From Anaerolineales bacterium (lineage in GTDB: Bacteria > Chloroflexota > Anaerolineae > Anaerolineales > UBA4823): a DNA stretch of 32,777 nt. Of the stretch, positions 1 to 8,291 are shown piece by piece. Below the pieces are notes generated by a model, which was not told where the DNA came from, did not search any database, and was given only the letters and a program-made list of their open reading frames with translations. The DNA is taken from the NCBI GenBank assembly GCA_014859065.1, contig JACUUU010000008.1, forward strand, positions 1 to 32,777, written 5' to 3'. How positions within the stretch are numbered: the first letter of the stretch is position 1; each line of letters opens with the position of its first letter. The translations under genes and the position numbers were made by a program.

Positions 1-2
1 CC

Positions 3-458
3 TCTCCAATGCCCAAAAAGGTGCTGGAGTTGGAACCAGTTAAATTTCTCCTAGCCTCCGGAGTTGTAGTGATCACGGTAGGTGGTGGTGGTATCCCCGT
101 GGTTGACCAGGGAGATGGACAGTACGTTGGTGTTGCTGCTGTGATTGATAAGGACCTGGCAAGCAGTTTGCTTGCCATTCTAATTGGAGCTGATCTTCTG
201 CTCATCTCGACTGCGGTTGAAAAAATTTCATTGAATTTCGGTACCAAGGATCAAAAGTGGGTCGACAGAATGACCCTGGAAGAAGCTAAAGCATATCTTG
301 AAACGGGCACCCACTTTGCTAAGGGATCAATGGCACCTAAAATACAGGCGATTATCTGGTTCTTAGAATCAGGAGGTAAACAAGCCATTGTTACAAATCC
401 TGAGAACATCAGTCGTGCATTGAAAGGAGAGACTGGCACTCGAATTGAACATGAATAA
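3..458 (+). CDS. arcC: Carbamate kinase, C-terminal part (5' end outside window)
   Basis: Carbamate kinase interconverts carbamoyl phosphate + ADP and carbamate + ATP in the cytoplasm, giving ATP by substrate-level phosphorylation in arginine, agmatine, allantoin or purine catabolism. The fragment carries the family's Ser-Pro-x-Pro-Lys stretch at its start, the glycine-rich segment GGGGIPVV, the AAVIDKDLAS segment that follows it, and the C-terminal TNPENISRALKGETGT end. About 150 residues are present of a usual 310 or so. The ORF-track ATG at 9 is not the real start: the frame is open to the window edge (Ser-Pro encoded at 3-8) and the conserved motif straddles it. It lies 338 nt upstream of a BMP-type ABC importer on the same strand. 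yqeA is the name used when this gene sits in purine-type clusters. Family call is secure; the pathway is inference. Confidence 0.93.
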   Translation, partial: SPMPKKVLELEPVKFLLASGVVVITVGGGGIPVVDQGDGQYVGVAAVIDKDLASSLLAILIGADLLLISTAVEKISLNFGTKDQKWVDRMTLEEAKAYLETGTHFAKGSMAPKIQAIIWFLESGGKQAIVTNPENISRALKGETGTRIEHE

Positions 459-796
459 GCTCAGATTCCTAAACCTTAGTTGCTTGAGAAATTTATTTAT
501 CAACGAATTTCCGTTTTGAAATTACGGTGAAACAGGATATCCGAGCCTGATTCCAAATGGCTGCCTTATTAAAGATTAAAAAATTCATTGATATTGTAAT
601 GGTAGGTTAAAATCTTCCGCATATGAATTAACCTTTTGTATACTGGTTTCCATCAACAGAAGGGTTCTATTGCAAGAAAGGAGGTCAAACCTGCGACATC
701 TGATTAATTTCTCAATAATGGGTGCCTCTTGGGAGGCGAGCAAATGTTAACTAAATTCTTGATTATCTAATAAATCAAAGAGGAGAAGTAAAAAAC
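459..796. other. 338-nt leader/intergenic region upstream of the BMP importer
   Basis: No gene could be supported. It contains an 11-nt match to the complement of the 16S rRNA 3' tail (AGAAAGGAGGT, 675-685) far upstream of the lipoprotein start, a small hairpin GCCTC-TTGG-GAGGC (724-737), and just before the gene the true ribosome binding site AGAGGAGAAG. The 3' end of the carbamate kinase has no convincing U-tract terminator. No promoter with both hexamers at proper spacing was found by eye; TATACT near 640 has no matching -35. Confidence 0.5.
691..750 (+). CDS. Possible 19-codon leader peptide (CTG start), very tentative
   Basis: A CTG codon sits 6 nt after the AGGAGG core of the long Shine-Dalgarno-like match at 675-685 and opens a frame of 19 codons (MRHLINFSIMGASWEASKC) that ends in TAA 47 nt before the lipoprotein ATG. 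A short hairpin (724-737) lies inside it. An internal ATG (718) has no ribosome binding site of its own. The peptide is not a recognised leader and CTG starts are rare, so this is a hypothesis drawn from ribosome-binding-site strength and spacing only. Confidence 0.15.
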   Translation: MRHLINFSIMGASWEASKC

Positions 797-2053
797 ATGG
801 GAAACAATAAGTTATGGCTGTTGATCAGTCTTCTGGTTTTGATGTCTTTGATCTTAGGGGCATGTGGAACTTCACCTACTGAAGAACCTCCAGTAACTGA
901 ACCAACTGATGTGCCTGAAGTACCCCCTCCTGATGAACCAGAGGGGTTTATGTTTGGTATGCTCCTTGTAGGTCCCTACAATGACCGTGGATGGAGTCAG
1001 GCGCATTACGAAGCTGGTGAGTACATTGAAGAGAAGATTCCTGGGTCTGAGATGGTTTACATCGACAAAGTGAACCCAGCTGACCGACCTGGGACCACAG
1101 CAGAGATGTTGGCAGGGTCTTTGGTTGATCAGGGATCACAATTGATCATCTTCAATTCGGATGACATGAAAGAAGATGCGCTTAACTTTGCCCGCGCTAA
1201 TCCCGAAATATATGTCATCCATGTTTCGGGTGATCACGCCTGGCCTGAAGGTGAGGATTATCAAGGAGTTCCAAATCTCCTTAATGTGATGGGAGAAATG
1301 GAATTTGGCAAAGAGATTGCCGGTTGTCATGCCGCCCTCACTACCCAAACCGGGAGAATAGGTTATCTGGGGCCATTGATCAATGAGGAGACTCGCCGCT
1401 TGGTTGCCTCCAACTATCTTGGAGCGCGTTACTGCTGGGAAAACTATCGCGGCAATGACCCCGAAGATCTGGTATTTGAAGTAACCTGGATCGGTTTCTG
1501 GTTCAATATCCCTGGTGTGACTTCAGATCCAACAGTAGTTGCGAATTCCTTCTTTGATCGTGGGTACGACGTGGTGATATCTGGAATCGATACCACTGAA
1601 GCGCTGGTAGAAGCAGGTCGAAGAGCAGCAGCTGGTGAGGAAGTATGGGCGATCCCATATGATTATGAGGGTGCCTGTGATGTTTCCCCAGAAGTCTGCC
1701 TCGGTGTGCCGTACTTCAACTGGGGACCTGATTATTTGAAGATCATTCAATCAATTCTTGATGGGACATGGCAGGCTGATTGGATCCTTAGCGGACCAGA
1801 CTGGGACGACATCAATAATCCAGACACAACCGCGATTGGTTATCTTTATGGACCTGGCGCCAGCGACGAGATCATTGCGCAAGTAGATCGCTTCAAACAA
1901 GAACTAGCTGGCGGTTTGAGGCTGTGGACGGGACCACTCAACTTACAAGACGGTACACCATATCTAGCTGATGGAGAGGTGGCTTCCATCCACGATATCT
2001 GGTATTTACCACAGTTACCAGAAGGTGTACTTGGGCAGAGTGTAGCAGATTAG
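797..2053 (+). CDS. BMP-family ABC substrate-binding lipoprotein (nucleoside/purine type)
   Basis: This is an extracytoplasmic binding protein of the BmpA/Med/TmpC family, which usually captures purine nucleosides or related compounds for an ABC importer. Residues 1-23 are a lipoprotein signal peptide with the lipobox LGAC (Cys23), followed by a Pro/Glu/Thr-rich linker to about residue 50. The BMP domain begins with FMFGMLLVGPYNDRGWSQ, the hallmark N-terminus of the family, and has the typical EMEFGKEIAG and SNYLGARYCWENY-like segments. Length (418 aa) is long for the family because of the linker and a C-terminal extension. The start is backed by AGAGGAGAAG upstream. The double ATPase and two permeases follow, separated by a strong stem-loop. 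Nucleoside specificity is inferred from the family and the permease type. Confidence 0.92.
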   Translation: MGNNKLWLLISLLVLMSLILGACGTSPTEEPPVTEPTDVPEVPPPDEPEGFMFGMLLVGPYNDRGWSQAHYEAGEYIEEKIPGSEMVYIDKVNPADRPGTTAEMLAGSLVDQGSQLIIFNSDDMKEDALNFARANPEIYVIHVSGDHAWPEGEDYQGVPNLLNVMGEMEFGKEIAGCHAALTTQTGRIGYLGPLINEETRRLVASNYLGARYCWENYRGNDPEDLVFEVTWIGFWFNIPGVTSDPTVVANSFFDRGYDVVISGIDTTEALVEAGRRAAAGEEVWAIPYDYEGACDVSPEVCLGVPYFNWGPDYLKIIQSILDGTWQADWILSGPDWDDINNPDTTAIGYLYGPGASDEIIAQVDRFKQELAGGLRLWTGPLNLQDGTPYLADGEVASIHDIWYLPQLPEGVLGQSVAD

Positions 2054-2072
2054 ACTACTTAGTTGTTCTATA

Positions 2073-2100
2073 GGGGGAAGGTAAATGCCTTCCCCCTTTT
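2073..2100 (+). terminator. Intra-operon stem-loop with T-tract after the binding protein gene
   Basis: GGGGGAAGG and CCTTCCCCC form a perfect 9-bp stem (extendable by one A-T pair) around a 6-nt loop, followed directly by TTTT. It sits 19 nt after the lipoprotein stop and 10 nt before the ATPase start. As the operon continues, the likely job is partial termination or 3'-end protection, so that binding protein is made in excess over the transporter. Confidence 0.8.
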
Positions 2101-2109
2101 GGAAAATCG

Positions 2110-3618
2110 ATGAAAGTAGAACTACGCAATATTCACAAATCGTTTGGTGACGTGCATGCCAACGCTGGAATTAGTCTGGAAGTACCAGGCGGCTCAATTC
2201 AGGGTATTCTGGGAGAGAATGGTGCTGGGAAAAGCACTTTGATGAAGATACTCTCCGGTTATATCCATGCTGATAGTGGAGAAATTTTCTTAGATGATCA
2301 CCAAATATCTATCCAATCACCTGCAAACGCAATCCGTCAGGGAATAGGCATGCTTCACCAAGATCCATTGGACTTTCCGCCAATGCAGATTATTGACAAT
2401 TTTCTCGTGGGTCATGATGGAGGATTACTACCAAATAAAAAAGCTGTAAACAATGAATTTAAGAAACTTCAGAAAGAATTTGACTTTTCAATCGATCCTG
2501 AGGCATATGTGGATTCTCTCACCGTAGGGGAAAGACAACAAGTAGAGATTTTACGACTGCTTTGGTTAGGTGCCAGGATTTTGATTTTGGATGAACCTAC
2601 AACTGGAATCAGCACACAGCAAAAAGATAAATTATTCGCAACTCTACGGAGATTGGCAAAGCAAGGGAAAACGATCTTGTTTGTCTCCCACAAATTAGAA
2701 GATATCGAAGAACTGTGTGATAGGGTAGTAGTGCTTAGACAGGGGAAGGTGACGGGGGAGGCAAAGCCACCTTTCGATACAAACCATTTAGTCGAGTTAA
2801 TGTTTGGAAAAGTAATCCCATCTGAGGATATTCGTTCGCCAGGTGCAGGCGAAATTATCCTGGGACTTAAAGATATCAGCATCGAGGTTGGAAGACTGCG
2901 CATAGACAATGTAAACCTGGAAGTGCGGGGTGGAGAAGTGATTGGTTTAGCGGGAATGGAGGGCAGTGGTCAAAACTTGTTCTTGCGTGCTTGTGCAGGA
3001 TTAATTCGACCGGTTGGAGGTCATATCTTTATTGGAAACCAAGAAATGACCAGAAGTCATTACCGCGCGTTTCAACGAAGAGGGATTACTTTCTTACCAG
3101 CTTCCCGATTGGAGGAAGGTCTGATCCCTGGGTTATCCTTGACAGAGCACTTTATCCTGAGCGAAGGGGGAAATGGATTTTTTATAAATTGGGAAACCAG
3201 CCGGCAGTTATCCCGTCAACGCATTACCGAGTACAACATACGCGGCACTGCTTCCAGCGCAGTAGAATCCCTCTCAGGGGGGAATCAGCAGCGTGCTTTG
3301 TTAGCTCTGTTGAAAACGCCGCTTTCATTGATCCTCCTTGAACACCCCACCCGCGGATTAGATATTGAGTCGACAATATACGTTTGGACAAAATTAAAAG
3401 AGCGCTGCCTGGAAGGGACCGCAATTCTATTTACCTCCTCAGACCTGGACGAGGTACTGCAATATAGTGACCGGGTCTTAGTATTTTTTAGTGGTAAGAT
3501 CTCGCAATTCCTCGATCCTTCGACAACCGATGTTGAGCAACTAGGTCAATTAATTGGTGGCAAGGGGTGGTCTAAAGCTTTTACTGATCAAGGGAACGGT
3601 AATGCTGAAAGCAAATAA
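2110..3618 (+). CDS. Nucleoside-type ABC importer, double ATP-binding protein
   Basis: The 502-aa protein has two fused ABC domains, as in the RbsA/YufO (NupA) group that energises BMP-dependent nucleoside importers. Domain 1 has Walker A GENGAGKST (about residues 36-44), signature LTVGERQQ and Walker B LILDEPT. Domain 2 has a degenerate Walker A (GMEGSGQN, Lys replaced by Gln), an intact LSGGNQQR signature and an altered Walker B (LLEHPTRGLD), so only one ATP site is expected to hydrolyse; this asymmetry is normal for the family. It starts just after the stem-loop and overlaps the next permease gene by 17 nt, which implies translational coupling. The substrate is inferred from the BMP partner. 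Confidence 0.93.
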   Translation: MKVELRNIHKSFGDVHANAGISLEVPGGSIQGILGENGAGKSTLMKILSGYIHADSGEIFLDDHQISIQSPANAIRQGIGMLHQDPLDFPPMQIIDNFLVGHDGGLLPNKKAVNNEFKKLQKEFDFSIDPEAYVDSLTVGERQQVEILRLLWLGARILILDEPTTGISTQQKDKLFATLRRLAKQGKTILFVSHKLEDIEELCDRVVVLRQGKVTGEAKPPFDTNHLVELMFGKVIPSEDIRSPGAGEIILGLKDISIEVGRLRIDNVNLEVRGGEVIGLAGMEGSGQNLFLRACAGLIRPVGGHIFIGNQEMTRSHYRAFQRRGITFLPASRLEEGLIPGLSLTEHFILSEGGNGFFINWETSRQLSRQRITEYNIRGTASSAVESLSGGNQQRALLALLKTPLSLILLEHPTRGLDIESTIYVWTKLKERCLEGTAILFTSSDLDEVLQYSDRVLVFFSGKISQFLDPSTTDVEQLGQLIGGKGWSKAFTDQGNGNAESK

Positions 3619-4666
3619 GATCAAAAGGTATATGCAAGCGCAATGGATCAAATATGCCTCACCTGTTATAGCGGTCCTGTTAGCATTGGTGTTTACCAGT
3701 TCAATTTTATTATTCACTGGAACAAAACCATTAGCCGCTTACGAACAAATTTTGAAAGGCGCGTTTGGTTCAACCGTTAGGGTATCGGACGTAGTAGTGG
3801 CATGGGTTCCATTACTCCTCGCTACGACTGGTTTGCTGATCACCTTCTCAGCTGGGTTGTGGAATATAGGTATCGAGGGACAAATTACGCTTGGCGCGAT
3901 TTTTACTACGGGAATGATGCGCCTTTTACAGGACAGCGGTTTATCACCGGCTTTGATCCTCACATTTAGCATGGTAGCGGGTATGCTTGGCGGGGCAATC
4001 TGGGCAGGTCTAGCCGGAGCGTTAAAAACATTTGGTGGTGTAAATGAAATATTCGGTGGGTTAGGACTTAATTTTGTTGCCACTTCCCTGACTCTATGGT
4101 TAATTTTCGGCCCCTGGAAGCGACCAGGCATTGGGTCGATGAGTGGCACACAACCTTTTCCGCAGATATTATGGTTGCCGACATTGGATACGTTGAGAGT
4201 TAGCCCTTGGGCTGTCGGTTTGGGAATACTGGCAATTGTATTAATATATTTTCTTTTACATGGCACTTATTTTGGTTTGAAACTAAAAGCTGTAGGGAAG
4301 AATATCCGGGGAGCATTTCTTCTAGGTGTCCCCACTTGGCAGTATATGATGATGGCATTCCTTATCTGCGGCGCCTTAGCTGGCCTTGCAGGGTCGATCC
4401 AGGTGACTGGTGTTTATCATCGATTGATACCCGCTATCTCGAGTGGTTATGGTTATATGGGTTTGATGGTAGCGATGTTAGTTAACTTTAATGCCATCCT
4501 GGCTGGTTTTGTGGCTTTTTTCTTTGCTTCTTTGAATATCGGCAGCATCCAACTTCCAATTGTACTAAAACTTGATTCGGCACTGTCTGGGGTACTGCAA
4601 GGAGCACTCGTGTTGGCTGTATTAATGGTAAATGGTGTTCGTCAACGATTTTTGGGGAAATCTTGA
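3602..4666 (+). CDS. Nucleoside-type ABC importer permease 1
   Basis: This is an integral membrane permease of the BPD_transp_2 (RbsC/YufP-like) type with about 8-10 hydrophobic segments. The core shows LWNIGIEGQITLGA, the conserved stretch of nucleoside-type permeases, and GAFLLGVPTWQYM in the cytoplasmic coupling region. The ORF track begins at a TTG (3554); I prefer ATG 3602 because AAGGGA lies 7 nt upstream, the protein then begins MLKANKIKRY before the first membrane segment, and the overlap with the ATPase gene falls to 17 nt. It pairs with the following permease to form the heterodimeric channel. Confidence 0.9.
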   Translation: MLKANKIKRYMQAQWIKYASPVIAVLLALVFTSSILLFTGTKPLAAYEQILKGAFGSTVRVSDVVVAWVPLLLATTGLLITFSAGLWNIGIEGQITLGAIFTTGMMRLLQDSGLSPALILTFSMVAGMLGGAIWAGLAGALKTFGGVNEIFGGLGLNFVATSLTLWLIFGPWKRPGIGSMSGTQPFPQILWLPTLDTLRVSPWAVGLGILAIVLIYFLLHGTYFGLKLKAVGKNIRGAFLLGVPTWQYMMMAFLICGALAGLAGSIQVTGVYHRLIPAISSGYGYMGLMVAMLVNFNAILAGFVAFFFASLNIGSIQLPIVLKLDSALSGVLQGALVLAVLMVNGVRQRFLGKS

Positions 4667-4675
4667 GGTGATGCC

Positions 4676-5674
4676 ATGACTACCGAACAGATTATCATTG
4701 GACTGGCTTATGTGCTTTCTTCTGCAGCACCTATCGTTTTCGCTGCCATTGGTGAGACGATCACTGAACGCGCTGGCGTGATAAATTTGTCCTTGAACGG
4801 GACCATCTTGCTGACTGCAATGGGTGGGTTTGCTATTGCAGTCCGAACCGATAGTTTGCTAATTGGTTTTCTGGGAGGAATGGCTCTGGGATCACTCGTC
4901 GCCCTGGTGGTAGCATTCAGCAGCATAACATTAAGGCAATCCCAAGTGGCGGTAGGCTTCGTACTCGCATTGACCTGCCGTGACCTAGCTTATTTTGTCG
5001 GTAACCCATTCATGGGGCTCTCAGGTCCTCGTTTGCCTGCTTACTCGATCCCATTTCTAATGGATATTCCCTATTTGGGTCCTCTTTTCTTCCGGCAGGA
5101 TTTGGTCACTTATTTTAGTTTTATCCTGATTTTCGCTGCTTGGTTCTGGATCTACAAGACTGGCCCAGGCCTGACTTTGCAAGGTATTGGAGAGCGTCCA
5201 GAAGCAGCATTTGCTCGAGGTGCGAATGTAAACCTGCTTCGCTATCTTTATGTTGTTGTTGGAGGCGCTTTTGTGGGATTGGCGGGTCCAACGTTTTCGC
5301 TAAGTATAAAGGCAGGATGGCAAGGGACAATCTCTGGTTTGGATGGAATTGGTTGGATAGCATTGGCGATTACGATATTTGGAGGGTGGAATCCATTGAG
5401 GGCAGCTTTTGGAGCTTATTTGTTTGCTTTACTCCAATGGCTAGGTCTCGTTTTGCAGCCCAGCATGCCCGGAATCCCTTCACAAGTTATCCAGGTAGCT
5501 CCTTTTCCCTTGATGATTTTAGCGTTATTGCTTGTCAATATCGGAAATACTGAATGGGTTGAACGGACTCTTGCACTCTTACCTGATTCGACTCGCAGAC
5601 TAATTGCCCGAATCTTGCGTTCACTCCGAGCTTCACCACCGGCAGCCCTTGGGGTGCCGTTTAAACAGGAGTGA
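4676..5674 (+). CDS. Nucleoside-type ABC importer permease 2
   Basis: This is the second BPD_transp_2 permease (332 aa, YufQ-like). The N-terminus runs into APIVFAAIGETITERAGVINLSLNG, where ERAGVINLSLNG is diagnostic of this subfamily, and GIGERPEAAFARGANV is the cytoplasmic coupling segment. About eight hydrophobic segments are visible. ATG 4676 has GAGGTGA 6 nt upstream and lies 9 nt after the preceding stop, so the two permeases are co-transcribed. The last 30 residues are polar. No terminator is seen after it. Confidence 0.92.
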   Translation: MTTEQIIIGLAYVLSSAAPIVFAAIGETITERAGVINLSLNGTILLTAMGGFAIAVRTDSLLIGFLGGMALGSLVALVVAFSSITLRQSQVAVGFVLALTCRDLAYFVGNPFMGLSGPRLPAYSIPFLMDIPYLGPLFFRQDLVTYFSFILIFAAWFWIYKTGPGLTLQGIGERPEAAFARGANVNLLRYLYVVVGGAFVGLAGPTFSLSIKAGWQGTISGLDGIGWIALAITIFGGWNPLRAAFGAYLFALLQWLGLVLQPSMPGIPSQVIQVAPFPLMILALLLVNIGNTEWVERTLALLPDSTRRLIARILRSLRASPPAALGVPFKQE

Positions 5675-5682
5675 ATTCGATA

Positions 5683-5713
5683 TTGAAAATGTGATCATTT
5701 CGGCTGGTAAAAT
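5683..5713 (+). promoter_or_regulatory. Weak promoter candidate for the threonine-synthase-like gene
   Basis: TTGAAA (5683-5688) and TAAAAT (5708-5713) are separated by 19 nt, longer than the ideal 17. It lies in the only gap (83 nt) between the importer operon and the PLP enzyme. The call rests on hexamer similarity alone. Confidence 0.25.
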
Positions 5714-5757
5714 ACTTGAACAGAAAGGCAGGTTTCCCCGGATATAAGGATAGGATA

Positions 5758-7011
5758 ATGAATTATTTTGTAGGCTATAAATGCTCATTGTGCGCCATGG
5801 AATATGACAGCTCTCATATTCAATATACCTGTCCCAAGGATGGGGGAAATCTGGACGTAGTTCTGGATTATGCAACCATCCGGAGAAATTTTCAGCCTGA
5901 TGATATCTCACTGATGGTCGAGCAGTCTTTATGGAGATACCTGCCCTTACTTCCGGTTTCTGAACCCAAGAGAAGAAGAACTCCCTTGCGAGCAGCTGGC
6001 TGGACGCCTATCTACTCGCCACAAAGACTGGCGGTAGAACTTGGTCTGCAAAAATTATGGATCAAGGATGAAAGTCGCAACCCAACAGCATCTTTCAAAG
6101 ACCGGGCTAGTGCTTTGGTTGTTGCCCGTTCCCAGGAGATTGGTGTTGAAGTTGTGGTAACCGCTTCAACTGGGAATGCCGGTGCTGCGCTGGCGGGTAT
6201 GGCTGCAGCAGTTGATCAGAAGGCAGTCATATTTGCCCCTCGCAATGCTCCTGCAGCAAAAATCGCCCAATTACTGGTTTTTGGCGCGCAGGTTTTTTTG
6301 GTTGATGGTACTTATGATGATGCGTTTGACCTGTCAATCCAGGCTTCGGAGGAATTTAGCTGGTATTGTCGTAACACTGGCTATAATCCTTTCACTGCGG
6401 AAGGGAAAAAAACAGCCGCGTTTGAAATTTGGGAGTTAATCCATAGTGGTGTACTCATGCATAACCCCACATCACCTTTGAATATCTTTGTATCCGTAGG
6501 CGATGGAAATATCATTTCAGGCATCCATAAAGGTTTCAAAGACCTCGAGATGCTTGGTTGGATTAACCACATGCCCCGTCTGTATGGTGTGCAGGCAGAA
6601 GGTTCAGCAGCGATCGCTAATGCATTCGATGCCGGTCAGGAGACCATCAACCCAGTTTCTGCCAACACATTGGCGGATAGCATCTCCGTGGACCTACCTC
6701 GAGATGGTGTCCGAGCGGTAAGGGCGTGTAGGGAGACTGGTGGATCGTATGTGCGCGTCACCGATCAGGAAATTCTCGATTCGATCGCTGCCTTGGGCAA
6801 AGCCGGTATCTTTGCGGAACCAGCTGGAGCAGCTGCATATGCTGGTCTTCAGCGCTTGGTGAAACTAGGAAGATTTTCTAAGCAGGATCCGGTGTTGGTT
6901 ATCAATACGGGTAATGGATTAAAGGACATAAAAGCTGCGATGGAGTGTGTACCCCATGCACCGGTGATCGAACCATCCTTGAAATCTTTGATAAAAGCTT
7001 TGGGTTATTAA
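5758..7011 (+). CDS. thrC: Threonine synthase-like PLP enzyme
   Basis: This fold-type-II PLP enzyme resembles threonine synthase, which converts O-phosphohomoserine to threonine. It has the PLP lysine motif NPTASFKDRA (Lys114 from the chosen start), the STGNAG phosphate/substrate loop (137-142) and NTGNGLKD near the C-terminus. The N-terminal zinc-ribbon-like part has Cys9-x2-Cys12 but only one cysteine in the second knuckle (CPKD instead of CPKC), so zinc binding may be incomplete. The track start is a TTG (5716); ATG 5758 is better because AAGGATAGG precedes it and the protein then starts at the ribbon. It sits between a nucleoside importer and other PLP/hydantoinase genes, so a catabolic PLP lyase of the ThrC family is an alternative to biosynthesis. 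Confidence 0.82.
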   Translation: MNYFVGYKCSLCAMEYDSSHIQYTCPKDGGNLDVVLDYATIRRNFQPDDISLMVEQSLWRYLPLLPVSEPKRRRTPLRAAGWTPIYSPQRLAVELGLQKLWIKDESRNPTASFKDRASALVVARSQEIGVEVVVTASTGNAGAALAGMAAAVDQKAVIFAPRNAPAAKIAQLLVFGAQVFLVDGTYDDAFDLSIQASEEFSWYCRNTGYNPFTAEGKKTAAFEIWELIHSGVLMHNPTSPLNIFVSVGDGNIISGIHKGFKDLEMLGWINHMPRLYGVQAEGSAAIANAFDAGQETINPVSANTLADSISVDLPRDGVRAVRACRETGGSYVRVTDQEILDSIAALGKAGIFAEPAGAAAYAGLQRLVKLGRFSKQDPVLVINTGNGLKDIKAAMECVPHAPVIEPSLKSLIKALGY

Positions 7012-7074
7012 CCTTACCACCGAAAGAAGCAGTTCGAAAACAGCTAAGTAAAAATCATCCATGAGGTAAGTAGT

Positions 7075-8034
7075 TTGGCTAATTCAATGGAAGTTCCTTC
7101 AATCTCAATTGTAGCGCCAATTTATAATGAGGAAACCACAATACCTGAATTCTATCGCCGTGTTCGAGAAGTCATGCAATCTATCGGAGACAGCTGGGAG
7201 TTAATCTTGGTGGATGATGGATCTCAAGATGGCTCATCTGAAAGAATTCGTGAATTGGCCAGACAAGATCATCATGTTCGACGGGTTATCTTTGCGCGCA
7301 ATTTTGGGCATCAGATAGCTGTAACAGCTGGGTTGGATTACGCTCGTGGTCAGGCAGTTATAATCATGGATTCTGACCTTCAAGATCCCCCTGAAACTAT
7401 CCCTGACCTGGTGCAGAAGTGGCGCGAAGGTTACGAAGTTGTTTATGCAGTTCGTGAAAAACGTGAAGGGGAAAGTTGGTTCAAATTATTTACCGCCTCA
7501 ATTTTCTATCGTCTTATCTACCGGATTACCGATGTCACTATCCCAATGGATGTAGGTGATTTTCGATTGATGGACCGCACAGTGGTCGATGTTATCAACC
7601 ATATGCGTGAAAAGCATCGATTTCTGAGAGGGATGGCTGCATGGGTTGGTTTCCGGCAGGTTGGCGTCACATACCAGCGAGCAGCTCGTTTTGCGGGTGA
7701 AACCAAATACCCTCTCAAGAAAATGCTCAAATTTGCCAGCGATGCAGTTACCAGTTTTTCTTATTTTCCACTTCAAATGGCAACATATCTTGGGTTCATC
7801 TCAGCCGGGATCAGCATCCTGGCAATCCCTGTGGTGGTTGTCTTGAGACTGGCGGGATCGCAAGCATTCTATGGACAGGCAACCACTTTGCTGGCGGTTT
7901 TATTTCTTGGTGGTGTTCAGTTAATCTCACTTGGAATTTTGGGGGAATATATTGGTAGATTGTACGATGAAGCTAAAGGCAGGCCATTATATATTGTCCG
8001 CGAAGAGCCTGAGGATGTAATCAATGAGACTTAA
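7075..8034 (+). CDS. Polyprenyl-phosphate glycosyltransferase, GT2 (DPM/GtrB-like)
   Basis: A family 2 glycosyltransferase that most likely moves a sugar from a nucleotide donor to undecaprenyl phosphate for envelope glycan or protein glycosylation. The GT-A domain starts [12 protein letters not shown] (about 9-20), has [10 protein letters not shown] (45-54) and the metal/donor motif MDSDLQD (98-104), then FRLMDR. Two C-terminal membrane helices (about 235-260 and 265-290) match the GtrB/DPMS3 architecture; length (319 aa) is usual. The TTG start is supported: GAGG lies 8 nt upstream, whereas the first ATG (7087) would be 20 nt from it. It seems functionally unrelated to its catabolic neighbours. 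Donor and acceptor are not visible. Confidence 0.88.
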   Translation: MANSMEVPSISIVAPIYNEETTIPEFYRRVREVMQSIGDSWELILVDDGSQDGSSERIRELARQDHHVRRVIFARNFGHQIAVTAGLDYARGQAVIIMDSDLQDPPETIPDLVQKWREGYEVVYAVREKREGESWFKLFTASIFYRLIYRITDVTIPMDVGDFRLMDRTVVDVINHMREKHRFLRGMAAWVGFRQVGVTYQRAARFAGETKYPLKKMLKFASDAVTSFSYFPLQMATYLGFISAGISILAIPVVVVLRLAGSQAFYGQATTLLAVLFLGGVQLISLGILGEYIGRLYDEAKGRPLYIVREEPEDVINET

Positions 8035-8066
8035 GTACTTACTCTAGGAGACCTTTTAGAGGAGGG

Positions 8067-8171
8067 ATGCTTTGGTATCTTGGTTGTCTATACTTGCAAG
8101 TATTGCATGCGATTAGCAAAATTGAGGAATCTATTGAGGCATTGATGATCTTACCCAGTTACCCACAGTAA
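8067..8171 (+). CDS. Possible 34-codon small ORF, tentative
   Basis: An ATG directly after AGAGGAGGG opens 34 codons beginning MLWYLGCLYLQVL. The Shine-Dalgarno core is only about 1 nt from this ATG, too close for efficient initiation; a TTG 6 nt after the core opens a different 14-codon frame. The reading frame overlaps a 14-bp palindrome. I do not recognise the peptide; it may simply be leader sequence. Confidence 0.12.
   Translation: MLWYLGCLYLQVLHAISKIEESIEALMILPSYPQ
8090..8103. promoter_or_regulatory. 14-bp perfect palindrome ATACTTGCAAGTAT (possible operator)
   Basis: The sequence equals its own reverse complement over 14 bp, with no spacer. It sits in the 257-nt gap upstream of the PLP enzyme at 8292. 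Uninterrupted palindromes of this size are typical of dimeric repressor sites, but no second copy or known consensus was recognised. Confidence 0.35.
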
Positions 8172-8196
8172 CTTCGACCGGATACTGATGGGTAAA

Positions 8197-8220
8197 GCAC
8201 TATATCACTATAAGTAGTGC
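8197..8220 (+). repeat. Inverted repeat GCACTA / TAGTGC
   Basis: Six-bp arms (8197-8202 and 8215-8220) flank a 12-nt AT-rich spacer about 70 nt upstream of the PLP enzyme start. A second smaller inverted repeat GTTAC-CCACA-GTAAC lies just before it (8158-8172). Either could be a leader hairpin or operator; no T-tract follows, so a terminator is unlikely. Confidence 0.3.
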
Positions 8221-8291
8221 AATAAACTTGAGATATTTTTCACAGTAGGTACACATTCGTTATAGGGGAAAAAATAATAAAGGAGTAAAAA

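Noticed and set aside
948-1750. Several 60-75-aa minus-strand ORFs across the BMP lipoprotein gene
   Set aside because: All are shadows of the signal-peptide/BMP frame and lack any start signal or recognisable content.
2469-2909. 146-aa minus-strand ORF inside the ATPase gene
   Set aside because: It is the antisense shadow of a well-supported ABC ATPase; the translation is Ser/Ile-rich and has no domain pattern.
2890-3420. Degenerate second Walker A/B in the double ATPase as an anomaly
   Set aside because: Loss of the Lys and acidic residues in the second domain is usual in the RbsA/YufO-type double ATPases.
3739-4266. 175-aa minus-strand ORF inside permease 1
   Set aside because: Antisense of a conserved membrane protein; proline-rich, low-complexity translation typical of a shadow.
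8221-8291. Possible promoter TTGAGA ... TACACA before the PLP enzyme
   Set aside because: The -10 is poor and the better TATAGG is 26 nt or more from TTGAGA; not convincing.
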